Positions 39,163 through 48,243 of a DNA stretch of 64,000 bases are shown here, piece by piece. Numbering within the stretch: the stretch's first letter is position 1; every line of letters begins with the position of its first letter. Made by a program: the position numbers and the translations under genes. Under the pieces are notes generated by a model, which was not told the origin of the DNA, did not search any database, and saw only the letters and a list, made by a program, of their open reading frames with translations. The DNA is from Holdemania massiliensis (GTDB lineage Bacteria > Bacillota_I > Bacilli_A > Erysipelotrichales > Erysipelotrichaceae), in the NCBI RefSeq assembly GCF_022440805.1, contig NZ_JAKNTK010000001.1, positions 124,001 to 188,000 on the forward strand, written 5' to 3'.

Positions 39163-39600
39163 ATGGACGTTTATAGTGTTGTTCAAGGTTTAGCTAAGAA
39201 TTTAGATGATGTATGTGATCCGGTTTTTTCCAAACGCATGCTGGGAGATGGAATAGCAGTTGAGCCAAGCAATTCAAAGATATTTAGTCCCGTTGATGGG
39301 AAAATTGTAATGTTTTTTGAAACAAAACATGCTTTAGGAATTCGAGCAAAAGATGGTGCGGAACTTTTGCTTCATATAGGAATTGATACGGTGGAATTGA
39401 ATGGCAAACCGTTTAAAGAAAAGGCTAAGATCGGCGATTCCGTGTCACGAGGCGATTTATTAATGGAGGTTGACTTCTCAATGATAAAAAAATTAGGCTA
39501 TGATACAACAGTGATGCTTATTGCTACTAACCGAAGGGTTCAATTGATTAAAGATACTGGGCAAATCAGCATTAATGATCCAGTTTTCACATTATTATAA
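39163..39600 (+). CDS. PTS glucose-family EIIA, free-standing
   Basis: A 145-residue phosphocarrier. The active histidine is His71 in LLLHIGIDTVELNG, with the second site histidine His56 in TKHALGIRA. EIIA accepts phosphate from HPr and passes it to an EIIB, here the EIIBC encoded at 40573. The ATG at 39163 follows AGGAGAGG; the open frame's upstream start lies inside the terminator hairpin and is not used. It is the first gene of the bgl operon, directly behind the RAT-terminator. Confidence 0.92.
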   Translation: MDVYSVVQGLAKNLDDVCDPVFSKRMLGDGIAVEPSNSKIFSPVDGKIVMFFETKHALGIRAKDGAELLLHIGIDTVELNGKPFKEKAKIGDSVSRGDLLMEVDFSMIKKLGYDTTVMLIATNRRVQLIKDTGQISINDPVFTLL

Positions 39601-39620
39601 AGTAAGTGAGGTGAGAAAGA

Positions 39621-40469
39621 ATGATAGCCACTAAAATATTTAACAACAATAGTATCCTTTCTAAGAATAATAAAGGTGAAGAAATTATTTTAGTTGGAGG
39701 TGGCATTGGATTTGGTATTAGAAAAAATGATGAAATTGATGAGCGGAAAATCGAAAAAGTTTTTTGTTTAGAAAAAGAGACTAATTATAAATTTCAAAGC
39801 ATTGTCAGAAATACACCTTTGCAGTATATTCTTGCCGCTGATCAGATTATTACATATATAAAGAAGAACTCTTCTAAAAAAATTAATGACTTTATTTATG
39901 TGACACTCACTGATCATATTTATACAACGATAGAGCGCGTTAAAAATCACATTGAATTTGATCAAGTTCTTTTGACCAACGTAAAAAATTTATATCACGA
40001 AGAGTATAGATTAGGCTTAAATGCCTTAAAAATTCTTCAATCTCGATTACATATTAATATTCCAGATTCTGAAGCAAATTTTATTGCATTACATATTATT
40101 AATGCAGAAATGAATTGTTCAATGCCAATGATTTATGAAATTACATCAACGATTTCTGAAATTGCACATTATGTGTCTGAAACCTTGCATACAGAACAGG
40201 ATACTATTTCTTTTGATCGATTCATGACTCATTGTCGTTTTCTGATTCAACGAATTTTTAATAAAAATGAAGATGAAGTCAATAACGCAATATTTGAAAA
40301 CATTCTCACAAATATAGAAAAATCGCATACTGAGGAATTGAACTGTGTTGAACATATTATGGATATTATCAAGGAAAAATGTCAGTATGAAATTAATGAA
40401 GATGAAAAAATGTATTTAATGATTCACTTAATTCGCTTGAAAAATAGTAAGTATCAAAATAGACAATAG
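39621..40469 (+). CDS. LicT/BglG family transcriptional antiterminator
   Basis: A 282-residue protein: an RNA-binding CAT domain (about 1-55) and two PTS regulation domains. The four PRD histidines are all in place: His99, His158, His204 and His269. Family rules say that phosphorylation by the EIIB inactivates PRD1, and by HPr activates PRD2. It binds the RAT just upstream of the operon, so it controls its own synthesis. The order EIIA-antiterminator-EIIBC-glucosidase has the regulator in second place instead of first, an unusual variant. Confidence 0.92.
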   Translation: MIATKIFNNNSILSKNNKGEEIILVGGGIGFGIRKNDEIDERKIEKVFCLEKETNYKFQSIVRNTPLQYILAADQIITYIKKNSSKKINDFIYVTLTDHIYTTIERVKNHIEFDQVLLTNVKNLYHEEYRLGLNALKILQSRLHINIPDSEANFIALHIINAEMNCSMPMIYEITSTISEIAHYVSETLHTEQDTISFDRFMTHCRFLIQRIFNKNEDEVNNAIFENILTNIEKSHTEELNCVEHIMDIIKEKCQYEINEDEKMYLMIHLIRLKNSKYQNRQ

Positions 40470-40572
40470 TCTGTTTTAGATAAAGGATTAGATTTGCGCA
40501 AGTTTAATGTGCAGCTTACTGCAGGCAGCTGTACAAATCCAGCATGTAGATAGTTGATAAGGAGGATAAACT

Positions 40573-42000
40573 ATGACAAAGTTTTCAAAACTATCTGAGC
40601 AGCTTTTGGAGGGAATCGGTGGTTTGAATAATATTACTTATATTACTCATTGTGCCACTCGTTTGCGCGTAAGTTATCGCAGCAAGGAATTGCTTAAAAT
40701 GGAATTGTTAGAAAATCTGCCGAATTCTTCAGGAATTATCGCATTGGCGGGAACTGTTCAGGTTATTATTGGAACCGATGTCCATGATGCGTATAATGAA
40801 TTTATAGAGTACACAGGCTGGTCTGAATCAGAAACTTCGGCGGAAATTGTAAATGAATCAGAAGAAGTTCAATCTTATGAGAAGCGAGATTTTCAGTATT
40901 ACTTATTGAAATTCAGTAATTTTATTGCACCTATATTTATGCCGATTATTCCTGCATTAATTACAGGTGGTATGATTTTAGCAATTAAGAATTTGTTGGT
41001 TAACTACTTCGGTGTTTCTATTGATAGCGGAACTGCACAATGGATGTTAAATATATTTGATGCTGCTTTTAAATTCCTGCCTATTTATATTGGTTATACA
41101 ATGGCTCAGCAGCTAAAAATGCAGCCGATTATGGGTGCGATGCTTGGTGCAGTCTTAATTTCTCCTACATTTGAAAGTGGTCTGATTCCTGATATTTTTG
41201 GATTTCTAGTTCCGCAAGTCAGCTACAGATCTACGATCCTTCCAGTTATCTTGGGAGTTGCCTTGATGTATTTTGTTGATAAAGGGCTAAAAAAGGTATT
41301 ACCGAAGACGTTATCTTACTTTTTAAAACCACTCTTAACTATGATTATCGTTACTCCTGTCGTATTGATTCTCTTAGCTCCTGCAGGAAATCTGCTAAGC
41401 GGTTATGTAGCCGATTTTGTGCTTTGGGTATCCAACACTTTAGGTATTATTGCATTGCCTTTGCTTTCTATGATTTATCCATATATGGTTATGTTTGGCC
41501 TTGATAAAGGACTGCATCCAATTGCTTTGGAACTGTTGGATAAACTTGGCTATAATCCCGTAACAATTGTAATTGGGTTTATTTCTAACATCTGCATTGG
41601 TGCGACAACATTGGCACTCGCATTGTCGATGAAAGACAAAGCGCAGAAGGCGACCGCGGTTTCCTCAGGGATCACAGCTTTGTGTGGCGTAACGGAACCT
41701 GCCTTCTATGGACAGTTAATATCACATCCTAAATGTATGATTGGTCACGCTGTGGGTGCATTATGCGCTGGCTTATTTGCAGGATTCTTTCATTTGAAAA
41801 CATTTGTGCATGGAGGATGTCCGGGTTGGCTAACTCTTTTATTCTTTGTGGATCAAAATGGAAATATTAATTATGTCCTAATTGCCATCGTAACGGCTCT
41901 GATTGGAATGATTGTGTCTTTCTTTGCAACCTGCATAATCTTAAGAAGAGCAGGCAAATTGGAGAATAATAAAAAGTTTAGCAATGAAGTAATTAACTAG
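40573..42000 (+). CDS. PTS beta-glucoside EIIBC component
   Basis: A 475-residue permease. The N-terminal EIIB domain has its phosphocysteine in THCATRLRVSYR, and the EIIC membrane domain (about 110-465) contains GVTEPAFYGQ and ten or so hydrophobic segments. Unlike BglF/BglP it lacks a C-terminal EIIA domain; that domain is a separate gene at 39163. The ribosome binding site is AAGGAGG. The 103-base gap before it contains a GGATT...AATCC hairpin (within 40482-40550) of unclear role. It takes up beta-glucosides and releases them as 6-phosphates. Confidence 0.92.
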   Translation: MTKFSKLSEQLLEGIGGLNNITYITHCATRLRVSYRSKELLKMELLENLPNSSGIIALAGTVQVIIGTDVHDAYNEFIEYTGWSESETSAEIVNESEEVQSYEKRDFQYYLLKFSNFIAPIFMPIIPALITGGMILAIKNLLVNYFGVSIDSGTAQWMLNIFDAAFKFLPIYIGYTMAQQLKMQPIMGAMLGAVLISPTFESGLIPDIFGFLVPQVSYRSTILPVILGVALMYFVDKGLKKVLPKTLSYFLKPLLTMIIVTPVVLILLAPAGNLLSGYVADFVLWVSNTLGIIALPLLSMIYPYMVMFGLDKGLHPIALELLDKLGYNPVTIVIGFISNICIGATTLALALSMKDKAQKATAVSSGITALCGVTEPAFYGQLISHPKCMIGHAVGALCAGLFAGFFHLKTFVHGGCPGWLTLLFFVDQNGNINYVLIAIVTALIGMIVSFFATCIILRRAGKLENNKKFSNEVIN

Positions 42001-42077
42001 TGATCGCTTCTGTTTGTTTAAGAAAAATATACAGATTGTAATTCCAAGGACAAAAAGTAATAAAGGAGGTAATTGGA

Positions 42078-43493
42078 ATGATAAAAATGATAAACGGAGA
42101 TCAGATGCTTTGGGGCTCTGCGACTGCAGCCTATCAATGCGAAGGAGCATGGCAGGAAGATGGAAAAGGAACCAGCATTTGGGATGATTTTGTACATAGC
42201 AATAAGAATACGAAGGGCATAACTGCGGATGTTGCCTGTGACTTCTATCATCATTTTGAAGAAGATATCCGGATGTTAGCTGAAGGAGGACAGAATACAT
42301 TTCGCTTCTCCATTAGCTGGTCGCGAATTTTCCCTCATGATGATGGTATCGTAAATGAGGCAGGAGTCCAGTTTTACAATCAAGTTTTAGATATTTGTGA
42401 AAAGTATAAAGTACTTCCCAATGTAACCTTATTGCACTACGATTTACCAAGCTACATTGGTGCTGATGGATGGGAAAAAAGGGAAACGATTGATAAGTTT
42501 GCAGCTTATTGCAAAAGATGTTTTGAGATTTTCGGTGATCGAATTCCATATTATGCAACGATTAATGAGCCTAATCACAATTCCTATTGTTCATATTTAG
42601 TGGGGAATTATCCACCGAATCATGTTGGCGATGTCCAGAATTTAGTTAAAGTCTGTTATCACAATATGGTTGCGAATGCAAAGGCAATTCAGGAATTCCG
42701 TAAGCTGAAATTGAAGGCCAAGATTGGAATTGTAAATTCCGGGGCAAGTCGTGCTGATATTTTAAAAGATACACCTGAATATCGAGAAGCCAAACGATAT
42801 GCTAATATGCTGTTTCATGGATGGTTGATTGGAGCAGCTGTACTCGGAAAATTTCCTGACGATTTAGGGGATACACTGCGGAATTTAGGGGTTGATTTAT
42901 CCTTTGTTAAACAAGAAGACTTAGATTTAATTAGAGAAAATACAGTTGACTGGATTGGGGATAATATTTATGCTCGAAAAGTAGTAAAACCGTATGAATT
43001 TGGAGAGACACAAATGGTCGTTAATAACGATCCGCATCATTCTCAAGCTTTAGAGGGCGTGACAGTCAAAGGATTATTCCAGCCGGATATCGATCCAACA
43101 ACAAGAAAAAATCCTTGGGGTCGTGAGATATATCCCAAGTGCGGCTATGATGCGCTGATTCGTTTGCGAGATGAGTATAATAATATACCGGTGTTCATAA
43201 CAGAGAATGGACATGGAATGTTTGAAACGGTAGACGAAAAGGGTGAAATTAATGATCAGGAACGAATCGAATTCTTAGAAGAGTATTTAGATTTCTTTGC
43301 TAAAGCAAAGGAAGAGGGATGTAATCTGCAGGGTTACTATATCTGGAGTACAATGGATTTATACAGTTGGATCAATGGTTATGAAAAACGCTACGGTCTT
43401 GTTCATGTTGATTATGAAAATAACTGTAAACGTATACCTAAAAAAAGTTATTATTGGTATCGTGACTATATTGAATTTCAAAAGAATCAGTAG
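42078..43493 (+). CDS. 6-phospho-beta-glucosidase, glycoside hydrolase family 1
   Basis: A 471-residue GH1 enzyme cleaving phosphorylated beta-glucosides from the PTS. The acid-base is Glu164 in TINEPN and the nucleophile Glu376 in FITENG. The segment KRYGLVHVDYE near the C-terminus is typical of 6-phospho enzymes. The ribosome binding site is AAAGGAGG. It is the last gene of the operon, with its terminator right behind it. Confidence 0.95.
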   Translation: MIKMINGDQMLWGSATAAYQCEGAWQEDGKGTSIWDDFVHSNKNTKGITADVACDFYHHFEEDIRMLAEGGQNTFRFSISWSRIFPHDDGIVNEAGVQFYNQVLDICEKYKVLPNVTLLHYDLPSYIGADGWEKRETIDKFAAYCKRCFEIFGDRIPYYATINEPNHNSYCSYLVGNYPPNHVGDVQNLVKVCYHNMVANAKAIQEFRKLKLKAKIGIVNSGASRADILKDTPEYREAKRYANMLFHGWLIGAAVLGKFPDDLGDTLRNLGVDLSFVKQEDLDLIRENTVDWIGDNIYARKVVKPYEFGETQMVVNNDPHHSQALEGVTVKGLFQPDIDPTTRKNPWGREIYPKCGYDALIRLRDEYNNIPVFITENGHGMFETVDEKGEINDQERIEFLEEYLDFFAKAKEEGCNLQGYYIWSTMDLYSWINGYEKRYGLVHVDYENNCKRIPKKSYYWYRDYIEFQKNQ

Positions 43494-43525
43494 TTTTTGT
43501 AAGCAACGATTCATTTCTAATCAGG

Positions 43526-43564
43526 AAAATGCCTGTGCTTAAGTCATTAAAGCACAGGCATTTT
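43526..43564. terminator. Bidirectional terminator, bgl operon and tetR
   Basis: A 15-base perfect stem (43526-43540 and 43550-43564, AAAATGCCTGTGCTT and its complement) with a nine-base loop, and T runs on both strands. Confidence 0.9.
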
Positions 43565-44198
43565 ATACAGTCGGGGAAGTGCTGATAGAAAGTTGGTCTA
43601 ATTCGAGTTGTCTTTGGCGGAACACACCATTAAGCCCATCAAAAATAAGCAGTCCTGTCAGTTTTGAAATTTCCTCCAGCGAAGAAGAATGATCATCGGA
43701 TGAAAACCATTGCTGATATACAGAAATCAATCCGGATGCAATGAATTCAAGCACATATTGAGGAAGAACATTGTCATTTGGAAAATACTTGTCAAATTGA
43801 ATGAGGAGATGATCTTTGACGACTTCTTTCACTTTATTCAACAAATGGCTGTGACCGGAAGAATGAAGCAGACTGTGAAAAAAGAGTGCGTCCTGATTGA
43901 TCATGGTTGTCAGTTTTTCAAACAGCGGATAAGGATTGAGCCGCTCTGCGGAAAAATCAGTGCTGTCAAGAATTTCAATTAATGACTGAATAATGTCATT
44001 TTCAATATCGTTGAGCACATCATAGATGGAGTCATAATGCGTATAAAAGGTTTTGCGATTAATCAAAGCGGTATCAGCTATTTCTTTAATCGTAATCTGT
44101 TCGATGGATTTTATACTCATTAATTGTATTGTGGCATTGATGATCGCTTTACGTGTTTTGATTACACGTTTGTCTTTTGTATTTAGGTTCTTTTCCAT
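43563..44198 (-). CDS. TetR family regulator (DegV-linked)
   Basis: A 211-residue TetR regulator. The helix-turn-helix is EQITIKEIADTALINRKTFYTHYDSIYDVL near the N-terminus. The start at 44198 follows AGGTGAT and is chosen because the earlier ATG at 44219 overlaps the -10 of the gene's own promoter. It is divergent from the degV gene. The TGTTGCTTAT motif lies in both promoters, so it probably represses both. Confidence 0.9.
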   Translation of the reverse strand: MEKNLNTKDKRVIKTRKAIINATIQLMSIKSIEQITIKEIADTALINRKTFYTHYDSIYDVLNDIENDIIQSLIEILDSTDFSAERLNPYPLFEKLTTMINQDALFFHSLLHSSGHSHLLNKVKEVVKDHLLIQFDKYFPNDNVLPQYVLEFIASGLISVYQQWFSSDDHSSSLEEISKLTGLLIFDGLNGVFRQRQLELDQLSISTSPTV

Positions 44199-44219
44199 TT
44201 CATCACCTGATTTGAACAT

Positions 44220-44424
44220 AGTATAATCCTCAGATGTTGCTTATGTCAATGAAGAAACAGATATGTTGAAAAAAAACGGAATTCATTTGTGATTATCTCA
44301 GCTTAAACAACATAATTATTTCATAATGCCCAATAAGAAACGATAGAAGCGAATTTGACCATTGCCTCAAAGGCCAGTTTGGCTTATACTTCTATCATCC
44401 AATAAGTAGCAAGTGTTGCTTATT
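44220..44424. promoter_or_regulatory. Shared tetR-degV control region
   Basis: On the minus strand TTGACA (44245-44250), 18 bases, TATACT (44220-44225) drives tetR. On the plus strand TTGCCT (44362-44367), 17 bases, TATACT (44385-44390) drives degV. TGTTGCTTAT occurs at 44235-44244, within the tetR promoter spacer, and at 44414-44423. The second copy is half of a 24-bp imperfect palindrome AATAAG...CTTATT (44401-44424) just after the degV start of transcription. A second repeat, GATAGAAG/CTTCTATC, flanks the degV promoter. Confidence 0.7.
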
Positions 44425-44481
44425 CTCCAAAAAGCGCGAAAAACATCAGAACTTAAACTTTATTTAAAGGAGGACTACTGA

Positions 44482-45351
44482 ATGAGTGATTTTATTTTGA
44501 TAACCGACAGTACTGCCGATATGCCAGAATCCTTCTACACTCAGCATCAAATTCCTGTTTTATCCTTAACGTATACATTGCATGACCGGACTTACACACA
44601 GGCTGACAGCCTGCCGATGAATGAATTCTATGATCAGCTGCGCCAAGGCGAAATGCCAGTGACCTCACAGGTGAATCCAGAAGCAGCGCTGGCAGGTTTT
44701 CGTGAAGCAGCTCAGCAGAATAAAGATATCCTCTGCCTTTGTTTTTCTTCCGCTTTGAGCGGAACTTATAACAGCTGCCGGATTGCGGCTGAAATGTTGA
44801 AGGAAGAAGGCTATACCCACAAGATTATCGTGATCGATTCGCTCTGTGCTTCAACTGGAATGGGCCTGCTGCTGCATAAAGTCTGTGAAATGAAGCAAAA
44901 GGGTGCTTCGTTGGAAGAAACGGCGGCCTGGATTGAGGATCATAAACTGAATGTCTGTCACGTCTTTACCGTCGATGATCTCAATCACTTATATCGCGGC
45001 GGACGGGTGTCCAAGACAGCGGCAATTGTGGGTTCAATGATCAACATTAAACCGATTCTGCATGTCGATAATGCAGGAACGCTGCAGGTGATAGGTAAAG
45101 TACACGGCCGTACAAAATCATTGAAAACACTTGTCGATCTGATGGAAGAAAAGATGGGAAGCTGGAAGGATAAAAATGATATCTTCATGATCTGCCAGGG
45201 AGATGTTCAATCAGAAGCCCAACAGGTAGCCCAAATGGTCAAAGAACGCTTTGGAATTTCTCAGTCGCTGATCACCTATACCGGCCCAGTGATTGGCAGT
45301 CACACTGGTGCGGGAGTTATTGGTTTGTTTTTCATGGGGGATGAACGCTGA
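44482..45351 (+). CDS. DegV family fatty-acid-binding protein
   Basis: A 289-residue DegV/FakB-type protein. N-terminal FILITDSTADMPESF and the LSGTYNSCRIAAEML block are family marks, as is the C-terminal TYTGPVIGSHTGAGVIGLFFMG. Members bind a fatty acid in a buried pocket and present it to FakA kinase for phospholipid synthesis. It is monocistronic, divergent from a TetR regulator, and preceded by AAAGGAGG. Control by a lipid-responsive TetR is plausible. Confidence 0.95.
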   Translation: MSDFILITDSTADMPESFYTQHQIPVLSLTYTLHDRTYTQADSLPMNEFYDQLRQGEMPVTSQVNPEAALAGFREAAQQNKDILCLCFSSALSGTYNSCRIAAEMLKEEGYTHKIIVIDSLCASTGMGLLLHKVCEMKQKGASLEETAAWIEDHKLNVCHVFTVDDLNHLYRGGRVSKTAAIVGSMINIKPILHVDNAGTLQVIGKVHGRTKSLKTLVDLMEEKMGSWKDKNDIFMICQGDVQSEAQQVAQMVKERFGISQSLITYTGPVIGSHTGAGVIGLFFMGDER

Positions 45352-45488
45352 GTTTTCCAAAAGATTAAAAATGATTCTCAGTCCTTTCTCCAATGATCTG
45401 TCTAAGTTAAGCATGAACACCTTAAACAAGACAGATAGTTTTAAGGCAGTTTGATTCTTATCGCAGATTGCAGATTGAGTTTTTACTT

Positions 45489-45518
45489 GCACCTGATATA
45501 CCGCAGGTGCTTTTTTTG
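45489..45518 (+). terminator. Terminator after degV
   Basis: GCACCTG (45489-45495) and CAGGTGC (45504-45510) with an eight-base loop and seven T. The 137 bases between the degV stop and this hairpin hold no supported gene. Confidence 0.88.
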
Positions 45519-45580
45519 TGTATTTGAGAACCGTCAGCAGCGTTTTTTTGTTATTCTCAGCGAAAAATAAAAGAAAAGAC

Positions 45581-45611
45581 TTGCTTGTGACGCTGCGTCA
45601 TTCATTATACT
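45581..45611 (+). promoter_or_regulatory. MerR-type promoter with 19-base spacer
   Basis: TTGCTT (45581-45586) and TATACT (45606-45611) are separated by 19 bases, too long for normal initiation. The spacer contains the perfect palindrome TGACGC-T-GCGTCA (45588-45600). MerR proteins activate by untwisting just such a spacer, so the operon should be self-activated. Confidence 0.85.
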
Positions 45612-45631
45612 TAAACTAAGGCGGTGAAATC

Positions 45632-46429
45632 ATGGAAAAACAAAAAGCGATTCCCGAGGGATTTATGGCGATTGGTGAAGCTGCCAAAAAGCTGGGGGTT
45701 ACCGTAAGGACGCTGCAGCATTACGATAAAGAAGGATTGCTTTCCCCTTCCGCAGTCAGTTCGGGCGGTCGACGTCTCTATACCAATAAAGATCTGGTCA
45801 TGGTGCATCAGATCCTATCGCTGAAACATCTGGGATTTTCGCTGTCGGATATCAAAAACAGACTGATTCCGCTGGATAGTCCGGCAGAGGTGGCCAATGC
45901 TTTACAGGATCAGGCTGAGGCTCTGCGGGAGAAAATTGAAGGTCTGTCGCAATCTCTGCGGGAAATTGAAACACTCCATCAGGAAGTGCTGAAAATGGAA
46001 GCCGTGGATTTTAAAAAATATGCGGATATCATTGTGAATCTTCAGATGAAGAACGATTTTTATTGGCTGATTAAGCACTTTGATGATCAGATGCTGGATC
46101 ATATTCGGCAACGATTTGATCAGGAAAGCGGAATGACTTTCATCCAGACTTTTACGCAGCTGCAGGAACAGGCGATCCAACTGTATGAAGATGGAGTTTT
46201 GCCGGAGAGTGATCAGGGTCAGGCTCTGGCGGAAGCATTCTGGAAATTGATTGATGAATTTACCGGCGGTGATCTGAGCCTGCTGCCGAAGCTTGTAGAA
46301 ATCGGAAAGTTTGAAGGCAGTGAGCCGGGCTGGAAAGCAAAGCAGACGGAAGCCAATGCTTTCATCGGACCAGCTCTGAATACCTATTTTGAAAGGAACG
46401 GATTCAACCCGATGCAGGAGGAAAAATGA
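45632..46429 (+). CDS. MerR family regulator of the ABC exporter operon
   Basis: A 265-residue MerR regulator. The winged helix reads AIGEAAKKLGVTVRTLQHYDKEGLLSPSAVSSGGRRLYTNKDL (about 10-52), followed by the LSLKHLGFSLSDIKNRL helix, a coiled coil and a C-terminal TipA-like helical domain (about 140-260) that may bind a drug. It overlaps the next gene by ATGA and lies behind a 19-base-spacer promoter, so it controls the whole operon. Confidence 0.93.
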   Translation: MEKQKAIPEGFMAIGEAAKKLGVTVRTLQHYDKEGLLSPSAVSSGGRRLYTNKDLVMVHQILSLKHLGFSLSDIKNRLIPLDSPAEVANALQDQAEALREKIEGLSQSLREIETLHQEVLKMEAVDFKKYADIIVNLQMKNDFYWLIKHFDDQMLDHIRQRFDQESGMTFIQTFTQLQEQAIQLYEDGVLPESDQGQALAEAFWKLIDEFTGGDLSLLPKLVEIGKFEGSEPGWKAKQTEANAFIGPALNTYFERNGFNPMQEEK

Positions 46430-47244
46430 TGAATACGGCCATTGAGGTTCGCGGACTAACCAAGCGGTACGGGAATCACGTTGTTTTAAAGAGTCTGGAT
46501 TTTACGGTGCATGAAGGGGAGATCTTTGCTTTGCTGGGCGTTAACGGCGCAGGAAAAACAACGACCCTGGAATGCATCGAAGGTTTAAAAAAGGCGGATG
46601 GCGGTCAGATCCGGATTAACGGTAAAATGGGCATACAGCTACAATCCGCTTCTCTGCCGGAACGCATCCAAGCCCGCGAGGCTGTCAGCTTGTTTGCCTA
46701 TTGGAATCAAACTGAGCCAGATCCAAAACTGCTGGAGACGATGGGAATTCAGGAGTTTGCGAAGAAACAATATGTTCAGCTGTCAACGGGTCAAAAACGG
46801 CGGCTTCATTTAGCCTTGGCACTGATCGGAAATCCGGATATTCTAATTCTGGACGAGCCGACAGCTGGATTGGACGTTGAAGGCAGGATCGCACTTCATG
46901 AACAAATTCGTCAGCTGAAAGCGCAGGGAAAGACAATGGTACTGGCCAGTCATGATATGGCAGAAGTAGAAAGTCTTTGCGATCGGATCGGGATTTTGAT
47001 CGAAGGCCAGCTTGCCTTTATCGGGACGGTCGCGCAGCTGAATGAAAAGGTAGGAAAACAATATAACATTTCGATTCGTTCAGAGGCGGGAGTAGCACAA
47101 TTTGCCACTGAAGATATAGCGGAAACACTGCTTACCCTTTTAGCTCAATATAAAGCTGAAGGCAAAGGCATCAGCGATATTCATGTTGACCGCGGTTCGC
47201 TTGAACAACATTTTATTACGATGACCAGAGGAGAAAAAGGATGA
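46426..47244 (+). CDS. ABC transporter ATP-binding protein
   Basis: A 272-residue ATPase of the drug/ABC-2 exporter type: Walker A GVNGAGKTT, signature LSTGQKRRL, Walker B LILDEPTAGLD and the switch SHDM. The C-terminal 60 residues are the family's accessory region. It overlaps both neighbours by ATGA, so all three proteins are coupled. Confidence 0.95.
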   Translation: MMNTAIEVRGLTKRYGNHVVLKSLDFTVHEGEIFALLGVNGAGKTTTLECIEGLKKADGGQIRINGKMGIQLQSASLPERIQAREAVSLFAYWNQTEPDPKLLETMGIQEFAKKQYVQLSTGQKRRLHLALALIGNPDILILDEPTAGLDVEGRIALHEQIRQLKAQGKTMVLASHDMAEVESLCDRIGILIEGQLAFIGTVAQLNEKVGKQYNISIRSEAGVAQFATEDIAETLLTLLAQYKAEGKGISDIHVDRGSLEQHFITMTRGEKG

Positions 47245-47957
47245 AGGCATTTTTATATGGAATTGCTTTGCAGGGGCGTCTGGATATCCGAAGCAAGACG
47301 CTTTTGATTACCTGTTATCTTGTACCCCTGTTGTTTTTTATCGTCATGGGCGGAATTTTCACTTCCATCATGCCTGGAACAGAAGCGACATTGATACCCG
47401 CGATGACGGTGTTCGGTGTAACGATGGGGGCTTTGATTGGACTGCCGCCGACCTTGGTTGAAATCTATGGAACGGATATCAGAAAAGTCTATCAGGCAAA
47501 CGGTGTACCTTCAGTGCTGGGACTTGTTCTCTGCAACATTTCAGCTTTTGTTCATTTATTCATCATGAGCCTGATTCTTTATTTTATAGCGCCACTGTTG
47601 TTCCAGGCTGAATTCCCAATACAGACTGACGCGTACTTTGGCAGTCTTGCGATTTTTATCGCAGTATCGCTGGGCATCGCCAGTGTGATTGGATTGGCTG
47701 TTCACGATCAGGCGAAAACCTCAATGGTTTCAATTCTATTCTTCCTGCCTTCAATTCTGCTTTCCGGCATTATGTTCCCCGCTGAAATGCTGCCAAAAGG
47801 GTTTGAGGCGGTCGGACGCTTTTTCCCTGCATCCTGGGGCTATCAGCTGATGAGCGGAGCTGTCTTTCAGGCTGAACTGCTTGTCCCGCTGCTAGGGATG
47901 CTTTTGGCCGCAGGCCTGATCTGCGCTGCACTGCTGAAAAGAATCAGTCAAAAATGA
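47241..47957 (+). CDS. ABC-2 type permease
   Basis: A 238-residue membrane protein with six hydrophobic segments, the usual half-transporter of ABC-2 drug exporters. The LPSILLSGIMFPAEMLPKGFEAVGRFFPASWGYQLM segment is the ABC-2 signature region. It is the last gene of the MerR operon. The cargo is probably the ligand of the MerR protein. Confidence 0.92.
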   Translation: MKAFLYGIALQGRLDIRSKTLLITCYLVPLLFFIVMGGIFTSIMPGTEATLIPAMTVFGVTMGALIGLPPTLVEIYGTDIRKVYQANGVPSVLGLVLCNISAFVHLFIMSLILYFIAPLLFQAEFPIQTDAYFGSLAIFIAVSLGIASVIGLAVHDQAKTSMVSILFFLPSILLSGIMFPAEMLPKGFEAVGRFFPASWGYQLMSGAVFQAELLVPLLGMLLAAGLICAALLKRISQK

Positions 47958-48056
47958 TCGTACCAGAGGGCTGAAATCAGACAACATTGAACATCAAGCC
48001 GTAAAGATCCAAGGGATGAGGATTTACTGGATCATGATCAGAATGAGCATCCATGA

Positions 48057-48117
48057 TAAAAGGAATAGCAAGATTTCGCAGTGAACTGCGCCTTATTTTG
48101 CCATTCCTTTTTTTTTG
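48057..48117. terminator. Terminator between the MerR operon and the DUF4272 gene
   Basis: AAAGGAAT (48058-48065) pairs with ATTCCTTT (48105-48112), with an inner CGCAGTGAACTGCG hairpin and T runs on both strands. Confidence 0.75.
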
Positions 48118-48243
48118 TAAACAATGCGTCAAAATTCTTAAGCAGAAATTGAAAAGACGGAACTCCATTCATTGAGAATGCCAATTTGTCCAGGCACTTC
48201 AACGAAAATGATTACTGCCTCTCCAATTAGGAAAAGAAGAGAA

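Noticed and set aside
40470..40572. A second RAT-like element before the EIIBC gene
   Set aside because: GGATT and a GC-rich hairpin are present but the conserved RAT pairing and a terminator overlap are missing.
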